From DASSFZ01 sp035283185 (GTDB lineage Bacteria > Chloroflexota > Anaerolineae > Fen-1058): 64,000 nt of DNA. The position numbers were made by a program, and so were the translations under genes. A model generated the notes under the pieces. The model was not told the DNA's origin. It did no database searches and saw nothing but the letters and a program-made list of their open reading frames with translations. This document shows, one piece after another, positions 24,245 through 33,331 of this stretch. Position 1 is the first letter of the stretch. The number at the start of each line of letters is the position of its first letter. Where the stretch lies: contig DATEUJ010000226.1 of NCBI GenBank assembly GCA_035283185.1, positions 91,029 through 155,028 on the forward strand. Reading direction: 5' to 3'.

Positions 24245-25177
24245 ATGACTTTCGCCGATCAGCTTGCTCAATTCGTCGTCTCCGGCATCACGCAGGGCAG
24301 CATCTATGCGCTGATCGCGCTGGGCTTCGTCACGATCTATAGCGTGACCGGAGTGATCAACTTCGCCCAGGGCGAGTTTGCCGTTCTCGGCGCGCTGGTC
24401 GCCATCACGGTATCGCAGGGCGCCTCGCTCTTCCGGGGCCAAATGGCGATTGAGCTGGAACTGCCGCTGGCGCTGGCCGCGCTCGCCGGCATCGCGGCGT
24501 CGGTGCTGGCTGGCGCGCTCGTGTATCGCCTGGGCATTCAACCCGCGCGACACGCGTCGGTGCTCAGCCAGATCGTCGTGACGATCGGCGCATCGATCGT
24601 GCTACGCGGGCTGATGCTGCTGGCGTGGGGAACCGAGCCGTACCGCCTGTCGCCGTTCACGCCCGGCAAGCCGATCGAGCTATTCGGAGCGATTGTCACC
24701 CGGCAGAGTATTTGGGTGATGGGCTTGACGGTGGTGACCCTCTTGGGCTTGTATCTGTTTTTCCAGCATACGCTGATCGGCAAGGCGCTGCGGGCGAGCG
24801 CGGCCAACCCGGGCGCCGCGCGCCTGATGGGCATCAACACACTGCGCATGGGTCTGATCGCTTTCGCGCTCAGCGCGGCGCTCGGTGCGGTGGCCGGGAT
24901 CGTCATCGCGCCGGTGACGTTCGTGACGTACGACCGGGGCTTGATGCTCTCGTTGAAGGGTTTCGTGGCGATGATCATCGGCGGCCTGACCAGCCCTGTC
25001 GGGGCAGTGATTGGCGGCCTGGCCCTGGGGGTCGTGGAGTCGTTGGCCGCGGGGTTGATCTCGTCCGGCTACAGAGACGCCTTCACATTTGGTGTGCTGT
25101 TCGCCGTGTTGCTCGTGCGGCTGGGCGGCGTGGTGCGGCGCGGAAAGGGTCAGGCTCTGGTGGGGGCGGGGTTGTGA
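24245..25177 (+). CDS. livH: Branched-chain-type ABC transporter permease LivH
   Basis: 310 residues from the ATG at 24245. GSIYALIALGFVTIYSVTGVINFAQGEF is split here as the first two membrane segments with the LivH signature INFAQGE. Several further hydrophobic helices follow, and the cytoplasmic EAA-like loop is around KALRASAANPGAARLMGIN. It forms the membrane channel with LivM. Its upstream gap is filled with a nested palindrome, which might set the ratio between the abundant binding protein and the membrane parts. Confidence 0.92.
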   Translation: MTFADQLAQFVVSGITQGSIYALIALGFVTIYSVTGVINFAQGEFAVLGALVAITVSQGASLFRGQMAIELELPLALAALAGIAASVLAGALVYRLGIQPARHASVLSQIVVTIGASIVLRGLMLLAWGTEPYRLSPFTPGKPIELFGAIVTRQSIWVMGLTVVTLLGLYLFFQHTLIGKALRASAANPGAARLMGINTLRMGLIAFALSAALGAVAGIVIAPVTFVTYDRGLMLSLKGFVAMIIGGLTSPVGAVIGGLALGVVESLAAGLISSGYRDAFTFGVLFAVLLVRLGGVVRRGKGQALVGAGL

Positions 25178-25182
25178 TCGTG

Positions 25183-25258
25183 GAGCGTGGGGCGTGGAGC
25201 GTGAAGCGTGGAGTGTGGAGTCGTGAAGCGCTGCTTGCGCCCCGCCCAGCGGGGTGGA
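25183..25258. repeat. Intergenic repeats: gcgtggagcgtg family plus ccccgcccagcgggg hairpin
   Basis: cgtggagcgtgaagcgtggag iterations are followed by gctgcttgcgccccgcccagcggggtgg, the same hairpin as in the iorB tail. Confidence 0.8.
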
Positions 25259-25271
25259 GCGAGATGGTGCA

Positions 25272-26270
25272 ATGAAGATGAGACTTCCGGCTAGGCGGCT
25301 GGCCATCGTCGGGCTGGTGGCAGCCCTGGCGGTCATCCCGCAGACCGTCGGCAACAACTATCAGATATTCGTCCTGACGCTGATCGGCCTGTACACGATG
25401 CTGACCGTGGGGTTGTCACTCGTAATGGGCTACGCCGGACAAGTATCGCTGGGCCACGCCACGTTCTACGGCATCGGCGCCTACACGACGGCGCTGCTGA
25501 GCACGAAAGCCAACCTGCCCCCCTGGCTCGCGCTCGTCGGCGCCGTGATCGTGACGGCGCTGATCGGCTTTCTTATCGGCGTGCCGATCTTCCGCCTTCG
25601 CGGCCATTACCTGGCGATGGCTACGCTCGGGTTCAACGTGATCTTCATCCTGATCGTCAAGAACGAGTCGTCGGTCACCGGAGGCCCTTCAGGCTTCACC
25701 AGCATCCCGCCCCTGTCGATCGCCGGCGTCACCTTCGACACCGACGTGTCGATGTATTACGTGGTGTGGATCGCCACACTGGTCATCCTGATGTTGTCGC
25801 TGAATATCGTCAATTCACGCGTGGGCCGGGCGCTGCGCGCGATCCACGCCAGCGAGATCGCGGCGGAGACGCTCGGCGTCGATTCCACGGCTTTCAAGCT
25901 CAAGGTGTTCGCGCTGGCCGCCGGGTACGCGGGCGTCGCGGGCGGGCTGTACGCGCAGACCGTCCGCTTCATCAGCCCATCCAGCTTCGATCTGCTGTTT
26001 TCGATCGAGCTCGTGACGATGGCTGCCGTCGGCGGGCTGGCCAGCGTGTGGGGATCGATCTTCGGCGCTGCGGCGGTCGTATTCCTCACGCAGTTTATTC
26101 GAGACCGGTTGGGTGATCTGCTTGCAGGCGCGGCGGGCGAGGGCGAGATCATCATCTTCGGTATGCTTCTGATTCTCATTATGGTGTTCCTGCCGGAAGG
26201 GCTGACGACCGGCGGCTTGAACGCCGTTCGGAGATGGCAAGCGAGGCGGAAGGAAAATGTACCAGCCTGA
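25272..26270 (+). CDS. livM: Branched-chain-type ABC transporter permease LivM
   Basis: 332 residues from the ATG at 25272. About eight to ten hydrophobic segments; YAGQVSLGHATFYGIGAYT is the LivM signature, and GRALRAIHASEIAAETLGVD is the coupling loop for the ATPases. The 3' end overlaps the next gene (phenylacetate-CoA ligase) by 14 bases, so the two are translationally coupled. That ties the ligase to the transport function. Confidence 0.92.
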   Translation: MKMRLPARRLAIVGLVAALAVIPQTVGNNYQIFVLTLIGLYTMLTVGLSLVMGYAGQVSLGHATFYGIGAYTTALLSTKANLPPWLALVGAVIVTALIGFLIGVPIFRLRGHYLAMATLGFNVIFILIVKNESSVTGGPSGFTSIPPLSIAGVTFDTDVSMYYVVWIATLVILMLSLNIVNSRVGRALRAIHASEIAAETLGVDSTAFKLKVFALAAGYAGVAGGLYAQTVRFISPSSFDLLFSIELVTMAAVGGLASVWGSIFGAAAVVFLTQFIRDRLGDLLAGAAGEGEIIIFGMLLILIMVFLPEGLTTGGLNAVRRWQARRKENVPA

Positions 26271-27531
26271 ACTCGAGTCGCTTTCCCGTATCGAGCTGGA
26301 AGCCCTACAGATCCACCGCCTGCGGGCGACGCTGCGCCGCATCTGCGCCGACAATCCGCGCTACGCGCAGCGGCTGAACGGGCCTGGCCCGGACGACGTC
26401 CACAGTCTGGATGACATCCGTCGCTTTCCGTTCATGCATAAGGAAGACCTGCGCCAGAACTATCCGTTCGGACTGGCCTGCGCGCCGCAGAAGGATTTCG
26501 TGCGCATGCACATGAGCTCGGGGACGACGGGCACGCCGATCATCTGCCCGCACACGGCGAACGATGTGAAGCAGTGGAGCGAGATCATGGCGCGCTGCCT
26601 GGCCGCGGCCGGCGTCACCCGTGAGGACGTGATTCAGATCACGCCTTCATTCGGCCTGTTCAACGGCGGCTTCGGCTTTCACTACGGCGCGAGCGCCATC
26701 GGCGCGATGATCGTTCCGATCGGGGCGGGGCGCACGCCGCTGCAACTGCAGTTCATGCGCGATCTGGGCTCGACAGCCCTGGCCGCCATCGCCTCGTATC
26801 CGCTGCGCCTGATCGAGGTCGCCGCGCAGGAAGGCTTCGACTTTCGCCGCGACGCCCGGCTGCGCGTGGGCATCCTCGGCGCGGAGATCTGGAGCGACGA
26901 GATACGCCGCCGCATCGAGGAGCGGATGGGCATCGAGACGTTCGACATCATCGGCATGACCGAGACGGCCGGCGTTGGCATGGGGATCGACTGCGCCGAG
27001 CACGACGGCATTCACGTGTGGGAAGATCATTATCTCATCGAGATCGTCGATCTGGACGACGGCGAGCCGGTTCCCGACGGTGAGCCGGGCGAAATGGTGG
27101 TGACGACGCTGACGCGCGAAGGACTGCCGCTCATTCGCTTCCGCACGCACGACCTCACGCGCATCGTCAGCCGCGAACCGTGCCGCTGCGGGCGGACCAG
27201 CCTGCGCGTCGATCGCCTGTCGGGTCGCACCGACGACATGATCAAGGTGAAGGGCATCAACTTCTATCCGAAGCAGGTGGAAAGCGTCTTGCTCAGGCAT
27301 GCCGAAGTGGGCAACGACTACCGCATCGTGATCGACCGCCTGGAGGGCGCCGACCGGATGACGATCGACGTGGAAGCCCGCGGGCTGCCGTGGCCCGAGG
27401 AATTGTCGCGGCAGTTGTCGGACGAGTTATTCAGCATGTTGGGGCTGCGCGCCGAAGTCAGCATTTTGCATCCCGGCGAGCTGCCCCGGCCGGAAGGCAA
27501 GGCGGTCAGGGTGCAGGATAGGAGAAAGTAG
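26257..27531 (+). CDS. paaK: Phenylacetate-CoA ligase family (copy 1)
   Basis: 424 residues; ggcggaaggaaa precedes the ATG. MSSGTTGTPIICPHT is the ATP P-loop; DIIGMTETAGVG, PEPCRCGRTS-like REPCRCGRTSLR and SGRTDDMIKVKGINFYP are family motifs. It activates phenylacetate or a related aryl acid to its CoA ester, or runs in reverse to conserve ATP. Its place between livM and livG, with a 14-base overlap, suggests that the imported compound or its product is its substrate. Copy 2 lies at 32021-33331, after iorAB copy 2. Confidence 0.93.
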   Translation: MYQPELESLSRIELEALQIHRLRATLRRICADNPRYAQRLNGPGPDDVHSLDDIRRFPFMHKEDLRQNYPFGLACAPQKDFVRMHMSSGTTGTPIICPHTANDVKQWSEIMARCLAAAGVTREDVIQITPSFGLFNGGFGFHYGASAIGAMIVPIGAGRTPLQLQFMRDLGSTALAAIASYPLRLIEVAAQEGFDFRRDARLRVGILGAEIWSDEIRRRIEERMGIETFDIIGMTETAGVGMGIDCAEHDGIHVWEDHYLIEIVDLDDGEPVPDGEPGEMVVTTLTREGLPLIRFRTHDLTRIVSREPCRCGRTSLRVDRLSGRTDDMIKVKGINFYPKQVESVLLRHAEVGNDYRIVIDRLEGADRMTIDVEARGLPWPEELSRQLSDELFSMLGLRAEVSILHPGELPRPEGKAVRVQDRRK

Positions 27532-27535
27532 GGCG

Positions 27536-27745
27536 GTGATCAGTAATCAGTAATCAGTGATCAGTAATCAGTGATCAGTGATCGGTAAGTGGTAAGTGGT
27601 AATTGGTGAGGAGGCATCGGATAGTCGGTCGGCTGCTTGTGGCGATAAGCCGTAGGCTATGCGCTATCAGCCATCTGCTATCTGCCATCAGCTATCTGCT
27701 ATCCGCCATCTGCTATCCGCCAGCGGCTATCATCAGCGATAAGCC
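27536..27745. repeat. Long intergenic repeat tract, cagtaatcagt then agatagcagatggc families
   Basis: The first 60 bases iterate gtaatcagtgatcagt; from about 27650 the tract iterates tatcagccatctgctatctgcc. No gene is present; a spurious ORF starts at 27603. Confidence 0.85.
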
Positions 27746-27747
27746 AT

Positions 27748-28539
27748 ATGCTTTCATCCGACAATGTGATCTTGGAAGCGCGACAACTGCAGAAGGCTTT
27801 TGGCGGCGTGACGGCCGTGGCGGGCGTCGATCTGGCAATCCGGCGCGCAGAGATTTTCGCGCTGATCGGCCCGAACGGCGCGGGCAAGACGACGATGTTC
27901 AACCTGGTCTCCGGCACGCACGCGCTTGATCGAGGCGAAATTGAGTTCGACGGCCAGCCGATTCACGGGCTGCCGCCGCACCGCATCGCCGAGCTGGGAC
28001 TGGTGCGCACGTTTCAGAACCTGCAAGTCTTCAACTCGATGACCGTGCTTGAGAACGTCATGGTGGGCCGCCACATACGCAGTCAGACGGGATTCCTGTC
28101 CGCCGCCTTGCGCCTGCCGCGCGTCGCCGCTGAGGAGAGCCGTGTGCAGGCGCGGGCGATGGAGTGCCTGGCGATGGTCGGCCTGGCGGCGCGGGCAAAG
28201 GATCTGGCGTCCAGCCTGCCGTTTGGGCAGCAGCGCCTGCTTGAGATCGCGCGCGCGCTGGCGGCGGAGCCGAAAATGCTGATGCTCGACGAGCCAGCGG
28301 CCGGCCTCAACCGCGCTGAGACCGAAGCGGTCGACGAGCTTATCAAGCGCGTCCGCGATGGCGGGATTACCGTGCTGCTCGTCGAGCACGACATGAATCT
28401 GGTCATGGGCATCGCCGATCGCGTGGCCGTCCTTCATTATGGACAGAAGATCGCCGAAGGCACGCCGGCCGAAGTGCAGGCCGACGAGCGCGTGATCCAG
28501 GCGTACCTCGGCGCAGACTGGGCGGTGTTCAGTGCTTGA
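27748..28539 (+). CDS. livG: Branched-chain-type ABC transporter ATPase LivG
   Basis: 263 residues. GPNGAGKTTMFN is Walker A, LPFGQQRLLEIARAL is the LivG form of the signature motif, MLMLDEPAAGLN is Walker B and VEHDMNLVM the H-loop. It powers the importer with LivF. The following livF starts 8 bases before this gene stops. Confidence 0.95.
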   Translation: MLSSDNVILEARQLQKAFGGVTAVAGVDLAIRRAEIFALIGPNGAGKTTMFNLVSGTHALDRGEIEFDGQPIHGLPPHRIAELGLVRTFQNLQVFNSMTVLENVMVGRHIRSQTGFLSAALRLPRVAAEESRVQARAMECLAMVGLAARAKDLASSLPFGQQRLLEIARALAAEPKMLMLDEPAAGLNRAETEAVDELIKRVRDGGITVLLVEHDMNLVMGIADRVAVLHYGQKIAEGTPAEVQADERVIQAYLGADWAVFSA

Positions 28540-29263
28540 AGTGCGCGAGGTCAGCGCCTATTATGGCCGCATCCGTGCGCTCGATTGCGTGTCGCTGACG
28601 GTAGCGCCGGGCGAGATCATCAGTCTCATTGGCGCGAACGGCGCGGGCAAGACGACCCTGCTCAACACCGTTTCCGGAGTGGTCCCGGCGGTAGGCGGTG
28701 AAGTCAACTGGCGAGGCCAATCTATCACCCGGCTCTCGCCCGAACACATCGTGCGCCTGGGTATCAGTCACGTGCCCGAGCGACGGCAGGTCTTCGGATC
28801 GATGACGGTGCACGAGAACTTGACGCTCGGCGCCTACACCCGGATGCGGAAGGACGGCAAGAAGGCGATTCAGCGAGATATGGACTACGTGTTCAAGTTG
28901 TTCCCGGTGCTCAGGGAGCGGATCGGCCAGCTTGCCGGCACGCTCTCCGGCGGCGAGCAGCAAATGCTGGCCGTCGGGCGCGGCTTGATGGCGCGCCCGC
29001 AATTGATGCTGCTGGATGAGCCGTCGCTGGGGCTGGCGCCATTGTTGGTGCAAGAGATATTCCGAATCATTGTCGAGCTGCGCCGGGGCGGGACGACGGT
29101 CTTGCTCGTCGAGCAGAACGCCCGCGCCGCGCTGCGCGTGGCCGATCGGGGCTACGTGCTGGAGAACGGCCACGTAGTGATGCAGGGCACGGCCGCCGAG
29201 CTTGCGGAAAACGAGGAACTGCAGCGCGCGTATCTGGGGCGGCGAAATCACAGTGGCAGATAG
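28532..29263 (+). CDS. livF: Branched-chain-type ABC transporter ATPase LivF
   Basis: 243 residues, GTG start at 28532 overlapping livG by 8 bases. GANGAGKTTLLN (Walker A), LSGGEQQMLAVGRGL (signature), LMLLDEPSLGL (Walker B) and VEQNARAAL (H-loop) are intact. It is the second ATPase of the importer. Confidence 0.95.
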   Translation: MLEVREVSAYYGRIRALDCVSLTVAPGEIISLIGANGAGKTTLLNTVSGVVPAVGGEVNWRGQSITRLSPEHIVRLGISHVPERRQVFGSMTVHENLTLGAYTRMRKDGKKAIQRDMDYVFKLFPVLRERIGQLAGTLSGGEQQMLAVGRGLMARPQLMLLDEPSLGLAPLLVQEIFRIIVELRRGGTTVLLVEQNARAALRVADRGYVLENGHVVMQGTAAELAENEELQRAYLGRRNHSGR

Positions 29264-29348
29264 CGGATGGCTTATCGCGTATCGCGTATCGCTATGGCGA
29301 ATCTGACCGATTGGCGATAAGCCATAAGCGATATGCCGTTAGCGATAC
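29262..29348. repeat. Intergenic periodic repeat, gcgatatgcgataagc family
   Basis: gcttatcgcgtatcgcgtatcgc at the left mirrors gcgataagccataagcgatatgcc at the right. It stops directly ahead of the iorA ribosome binding site. Confidence 0.85.
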
Positions 29349-29360
29349 AAGGAGGACAAC

Positions 29361-31157
29361 ATGCGACAACTATTATCGGGCAACGAAGCGATTGCGCGCG
29401 GCGCGTGGGAGGCGGGTGTCGAGGTGGCGGCAGCCTATCCCGGGACGCCGAGCACCGAAATCCTGGAGAACATGGCGCGCTACTCGGAGATCTACTCGGA
29501 GTGGTCAACCAATGAGAAGGTCGCACTCGACGTCGCGATCGGCGCGGCGTACGCCGGCAAACGCGCCATGGCCGCGATGAAGCACGTCGGCCTGAACGTG
29601 GCGTCGGAGTCGCTGTTCTACTCGTCGTACACCGGCGTCAACGCCGGACTGGTGATCGTCAACGCCGACGATCCCGGACTGCACTCGTCGCAGAACGAGC
29701 AAGACAACCGTCACTACGCCAGGTTCGCCAAGGTGCCGATGCTCGAGCCTGCCGACAGCCAGGAGGCCAAGGACATGGTCGCCGCGGCGCTCGATCTGAG
29801 CGAGCAGTTCGATACGCCGGTTTTGCTGCGCACGACGACGCGCACTGCACACGCCAAATCCATTGTGGAACTGGGCGAGCGGAAGGCGGCGCCGAAACGG
29901 CCCTATCAGAGGAATCCTCAAAAGTATGTGATGATCCCTGGCTTCGCCAAGCGCCGCCATCCCATCGTCGAAGAGCGCATGGTGAAACTGGCGGAGTTCG
30001 CCGAGAACTACCCGCTCAACCGGATCGAGATGGGTGATCCCGACCTGGGGATCGTGGCCGCCGGGCCGAGTGTCCAGTACGCTCGCGAAGTATTCCCGAA
30101 TGCGTCGTTCCTGAAGCTGGGTATGGTATGGCCGCTGCCGAAGGACCTGATTGCCGAGTTCGCTTCCAGGGTGAAGCGGCTGATCGTCGTCGAGGAGCTC
30201 GATCCGTTCTTCGAAGAAAACATCCGCATCCTGGGCATCCCGGTCGAGGGTAAGAGCATTTTCCCGATGGTCGACGAGTTCTCGCCGGAGGTGGTGCGCA
30301 AGGCGGCCTACGCCGCCAGGCTGATCGGAAGGCCGCCGGTCGAGCACGCGCTCGACAAGGGCGCGCTGCCGATGCGCCCGCCCGTGCTGTGCGCGGGCTG
30401 CGGCCATCGCGACGTGTTCTACGTCCTGCGCAAGCTGAAGCTCACCGTCAACAGCGATATCGGCTGCTACGCGCTGGGTGTGATGCCGCCGCTGGCTGCG
30501 ACCGACACGATCGGCTGCATGGGTGCGAGCATCGGCGTGGCGGCGGGCATGCGGCGCGGCGGGCTTGACGGCGCGAATGTGGCCGTCATCGGCGACAGCA
30601 CGTTCTTCCACGCCGGCATGCCCGCGCTGGCGAACGCCATCTACAACGAGACGCCGTTCACGACGATCGTCGTCGACAACCGCACGACCGGCATGACCGG
30701 CCACCAGGGCAATCCTGGATCGGGCATGACGCTGCACCGCGAGATGCACCCCCGCATCGACATCGAAGCTGTCGTGCGCGGGATGGGCGTCGAGGACGTG
30801 ACGACTGTCGACTCGCGAAACCTCGATGACCTCGAAGAGACCATCAAGCAGGCCGTCAAGCGTAACCGGCCGTCGGTGGTCATCGCCAAGACGCCGTGCG
30901 TGTTCGTCACGTCGCACGCGCGCGAAGCATACACAGTCGTAGAGGAAGACTGCAACGGCTGCACGCTGTGCTTCCGCATCGGCTGCCCGGCGATTTACAA
31001 GAGCAGCGTGATGGACGAAAAACACAACCGGCCGAAGGCGTGGATCGACCCGCTGGCGTGCGTGGGCTGCGGGCTGTGCTTCGACGTGTGCGCGCGCCAG
31101 GCGATTCTAGAAGGCGCGCCGAAGATGGAAGCGGCATTCATGACGCACGTGGCGTGA
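29361..31157 (+). CDS. iorA: Indolepyruvate:ferredoxin oxidoreductase alpha subunit (copy 2)
   Basis: 598 residues; aaggaggacaac precedes the ATG. Same architecture as copy 1: AAYPGTPSTEILENM, CAGCGHRDVFYVL, GDSTFFHAGMPAL, VDNRTTGMTGHQ, and ferredoxin motifs CNGCTLCFRIGCP and CVGCGLCFDVCARQA. The second ferredoxin motif ends CARQA instead of the usual CPxxA. It is clearly a paralogue rather than a recent duplicate of copy 1. With iorB copy 2 it converts 2-oxoacids (probably aryl-pyruvates) to acyl-CoA with ferredoxin reduction. Confidence 0.95.
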   Translation: MRQLLSGNEAIARGAWEAGVEVAAAYPGTPSTEILENMARYSEIYSEWSTNEKVALDVAIGAAYAGKRAMAAMKHVGLNVASESLFYSSYTGVNAGLVIVNADDPGLHSSQNEQDNRHYARFAKVPMLEPADSQEAKDMVAAALDLSEQFDTPVLLRTTTRTAHAKSIVELGERKAAPKRPYQRNPQKYVMIPGFAKRRHPIVEERMVKLAEFAENYPLNRIEMGDPDLGIVAAGPSVQYAREVFPNASFLKLGMVWPLPKDLIAEFASRVKRLIVVEELDPFFEENIRILGIPVEGKSIFPMVDEFSPEVVRKAAYAARLIGRPPVEHALDKGALPMRPPVLCAGCGHRDVFYVLRKLKLTVNSDIGCYALGVMPPLAATDTIGCMGASIGVAAGMRRGGLDGANVAVIGDSTFFHAGMPALANAIYNETPFTTIVVDNRTTGMTGHQGNPGSGMTLHREMHPRIDIEAVVRGMGVEDVTTVDSRNLDDLEETIKQAVKRNRPSVVIAKTPCVFVTSHAREAYTVVEEDCNGCTLCFRIGCPAIYKSSVMDEKHNRPKAWIDPLACVGCGLCFDVCARQAILEGAPKMEAAFMTHVA

Positions 31158-31159
31158 TG

Positions 31160-31287
31160 ACAGTAATCAGTAATCAGTAACCAGTAATCAGTAACCAGTG
31201 ACCAGTAATCAGTAATCAGTGAACGGTGATTACTGACGACGTATAACTGATCACTGATAACTGATGACTGATCACTGACGACTGAGT
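31160..31287. repeat. Intergenic periodic repeat, cagtaatcagt family
   Basis: The left half iterates cagtaatcagtaaccagt; the right half iterates ctgatcactgataactgatg. It separates iorA and iorB of copy 2. Confidence 0.85.
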
Positions 31288-31298
31288 AGGGAGGCAAC

Positions 31299-31889
31299 AT
31301 GATAGTAGCAAACTTCCTGCTTGCCGGCGTTGGCGGACAGGGCACGCTCCTGGCGAGTGACATTGTGGCCGACGTGGGTATGCGCGTCGGCGCGGACGTC
31401 AAGAAGTCCGAGGTGCACGGCATGTCACAGCGGGGCGGGGCGGTCACCAGTCACGTGCGCTGGGGCGAGCGCGTCGCTTCACCGCTGTGCGAGAAAGGCG
31501 CGGTGGACTTCTTCATCGCCCAAGAGATGCTCGAGGCGCTGCGCTGGATCGAGTTCGTGCGCCCGGGTGGCACGGTGTTCCTGAGCCGCCAGCAGATCGT
31601 TCCGACTTCGACCGTGTACGGCGCCGATCAGTATCCGTCTGACGAGCACATTGTTTCAGTCGTCAAGCAGGTTGCCGGCAAAGTCCTGCTGATCGACGCG
31701 CGTAAGGTGGCCGAGGAGCTGGGCAATCCGCGCGTCGCCAACAGCGTGCTGCTCGGCGCGCTCTCGGCCCAGCTCGACGCGCCGGCCGAGGACTGGCTGG
31801 CCGTGATCGAGTCCCGAGTGCCGCAGAAACACGTCGAAACTAACCGCAAGGCGTTCTTCGCCGGGCGCGAGGGCCGGTGGGGAATCTGA
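31299..31889 (+). CDS. iorB: Indolepyruvate:ferredoxin oxidoreductase beta subunit (copy 2)
   Basis: 196 residues; gggaggcaac upstream. LLAGVGGQGTLLASDI and KKSEVHGMSQRGGAVTSHVRWG are the family motifs. Its C-terminus (ANRKAFFAGREG with preceding ETN) ends cleanly, which gives a reference for the repeat-extended tail of copy 1. Partner of IorA copy 2. Confidence 0.93.
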   Translation: MIVANFLLAGVGGQGTLLASDIVADVGMRVGADVKKSEVHGMSQRGGAVTSHVRWGERVASPLCEKGAVDFFIAQEMLEALRWIEFVRPGGTVFLSRQQIVPTSTVYGADQYPSDEHIVSVVKQVAGKVLLIDARKVAEELGNPRVANSVLLGALSAQLDAPAEDWLAVIESRVPQKHVETNRKAFFAGREGRWGI

Positions 31890-32008
31890 TAGCAGCTAGC
31901 GTATCGCGTATCGCGTATAGCCTATCGCCTATCGCCATCGCGAATCTGACCGATGGGCGATAAGCCATGAGCGATAAGCCATAAGCGATATGCGATACGC
32001 GATACACG
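31888..32008. repeat. Intergenic periodic repeat, gcgatatgcgataagc family
   Basis: cgtatcgcgtatcgcgtatagcc at the left mirrors gcgataagccataagcgatatgcg at the right, in the gap before the second phenylacetate-CoA ligase. Confidence 0.85.
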
Positions 32009-32020
32009 AAAGGAAAAGCC

Positions 32021-33331
32021 ATGCCTATCTGGAATCCTGAATTCGAGACGATGCCGCGCGACCAATTGAATAAGGCTCAGGCGCGGCGGCTGCGGGACGC
32101 CGTCGCCCGCGCCGGCGCAAACGTGCCGTTCTATAAGAAGAAGTTCGCCGAGGCGAAGGTGAGCGCCGACGACATTCAATCGCTTGACGACCTGAAGCGC
32201 TTGCCATTCACCGAGAAGGCCGATCTGCGCGACAACTATCCCTTCGGCATGTTCACTGTGCCTCTGGAACAGGTCGTGCGTATCCACGCCTCGTCCGGCA
32301 CGACCGGCAAGCCCATCGTCGGCGGGTACACGCGCGCCGATATCGACCTGTGGGCGGAGGTGATGGCCCGCACCGTCACATGCGTCGGGGTGACGAACAA
32401 AGACGTCATCCACAACGCGTACGGCTACGGCCTGTTCACCGGCGGGTTGGGCTTCCACCTCGGCGCGGAGAAGGTCGGCGCGATGGTCGTGCCGATCTCG
32501 GGCGGGCTGACGCGCCGGCAGGTGATGCTGATGGAAGACTTCGGCGCGACGGTGTTGACCTGCACGCCGTCGTACGCGCTCGTCATCAGCGAGGAAGCCG
32601 CCGAGATGGGCGTGGACTTTAAGAAGCGCATGAAGGTTCGCGTGGGCATCTTCGGGGCGGAGCCGTGGAGTGAGAAGATGCGCGCCGAGGTCGAGGCCAA
32701 GCTCGGTCTCGAGGCCTACGACGTGTATGGCCTCACCGAGATCATTGGGCCTGGCGTGTCGATCGAGTGCGAGCATCACTGCGGCATGCATATCCAGGAG
32801 GATCACTTCCTGGCGGAGATCATCGACCCGGACACGGGGGAGCAGTTGCCCTACGGCGAGGAAGGCGAACTGATCTTCACCACGCTGACGAAGGAAGCCA
32901 TGCCAGTGTTTCGCTACCGCACGCGCGACCGCACACGCCTGCACGTGGACAAGTGCGCTTGCGGGCGGACCACTATGCGCATGGACAAGGTGCTCGGGCG
33001 CACCGACGACATGCTCATCGTGCGCGGCGTCAACGTCTACCCGCAACTGATCGAGAAGACGCTGCTCTCGGTCGAGGACATCGAGCCACACTACCAGATC
33101 GTGCTCGACCGCCCGAAAGACCAGCTCGACACGCTCGAAGTGTGGGTCGAAGCCTCGCCGAAACTGTTCCAGCCCATCGACACGCGGCGGCTCGACGATC
33201 TGCAGAACCGTGTATCGGCCGAGCTGGCGCAGACGCTCGGCATCTCGGCTGTCGTGAAACTGATGGGGCCGAAATCGATCCAGCGCTACGAAGGCAAGGC
33301 GAAGCGCGTGATCGATAAGCGAGAACTGTAG
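32021..33331 (+). CDS. paaK: Phenylacetate-CoA ligase family (copy 2)
   Basis: 436 residues; aaaggaaaagcc upstream. ASSGTTGKPIVGGYT is the P-loop, VYGLTEIIGPGVS the acyl-binding motif, DKCACGRTTMRMDKVLGRTDD the hinge region. It directly follows iorAB copy 2. The order IorA-IorB-PaaK is the one seen in arylpyruvate and arylacetate metabolism, where the ligase can interconvert the aryl-acetyl-CoA and free acid. The stop TAG shares a G with the GTG start of the next gene. Confidence 0.94.
   Translation: MPIWNPEFETMPRDQLNKAQARRLRDAVARAGANVPFYKKKFAEAKVSADDIQSLDDLKRLPFTEKADLRDNYPFGMFTVPLEQVVRIHASSGTTGKPIVGGYTRADIDLWAEVMARTVTCVGVTNKDVIHNAYGYGLFTGGLGFHLGAEKVGAMVVPISGGLTRRQVMLMEDFGATVLTCTPSYALVISEEAAEMGVDFKKRMKVRVGIFGAEPWSEKMRAEVEAKLGLEAYDVYGLTEIIGPGVSIECEHHCGMHIQEDHFLAEIIDPDTGEQLPYGEEGELIFTTLTKEAMPVFRYRTRDRTRLHVDKCACGRTTMRMDKVLGRTDDMLIVRGVNVYPQLIEKTLLSVEDIEPHYQIVLDRPKDQLDTLEVWVEASPKLFQPIDTRRLDDLQNRVSAELAQTLGISAVVKLMGPKSIQRYEGKAKRVIDKREL

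Noticed and set aside
27603..27929. 108-codon ORF before livG
   Set aside because: It begins in repeat DNA and then runs in the wrong frame over livG.
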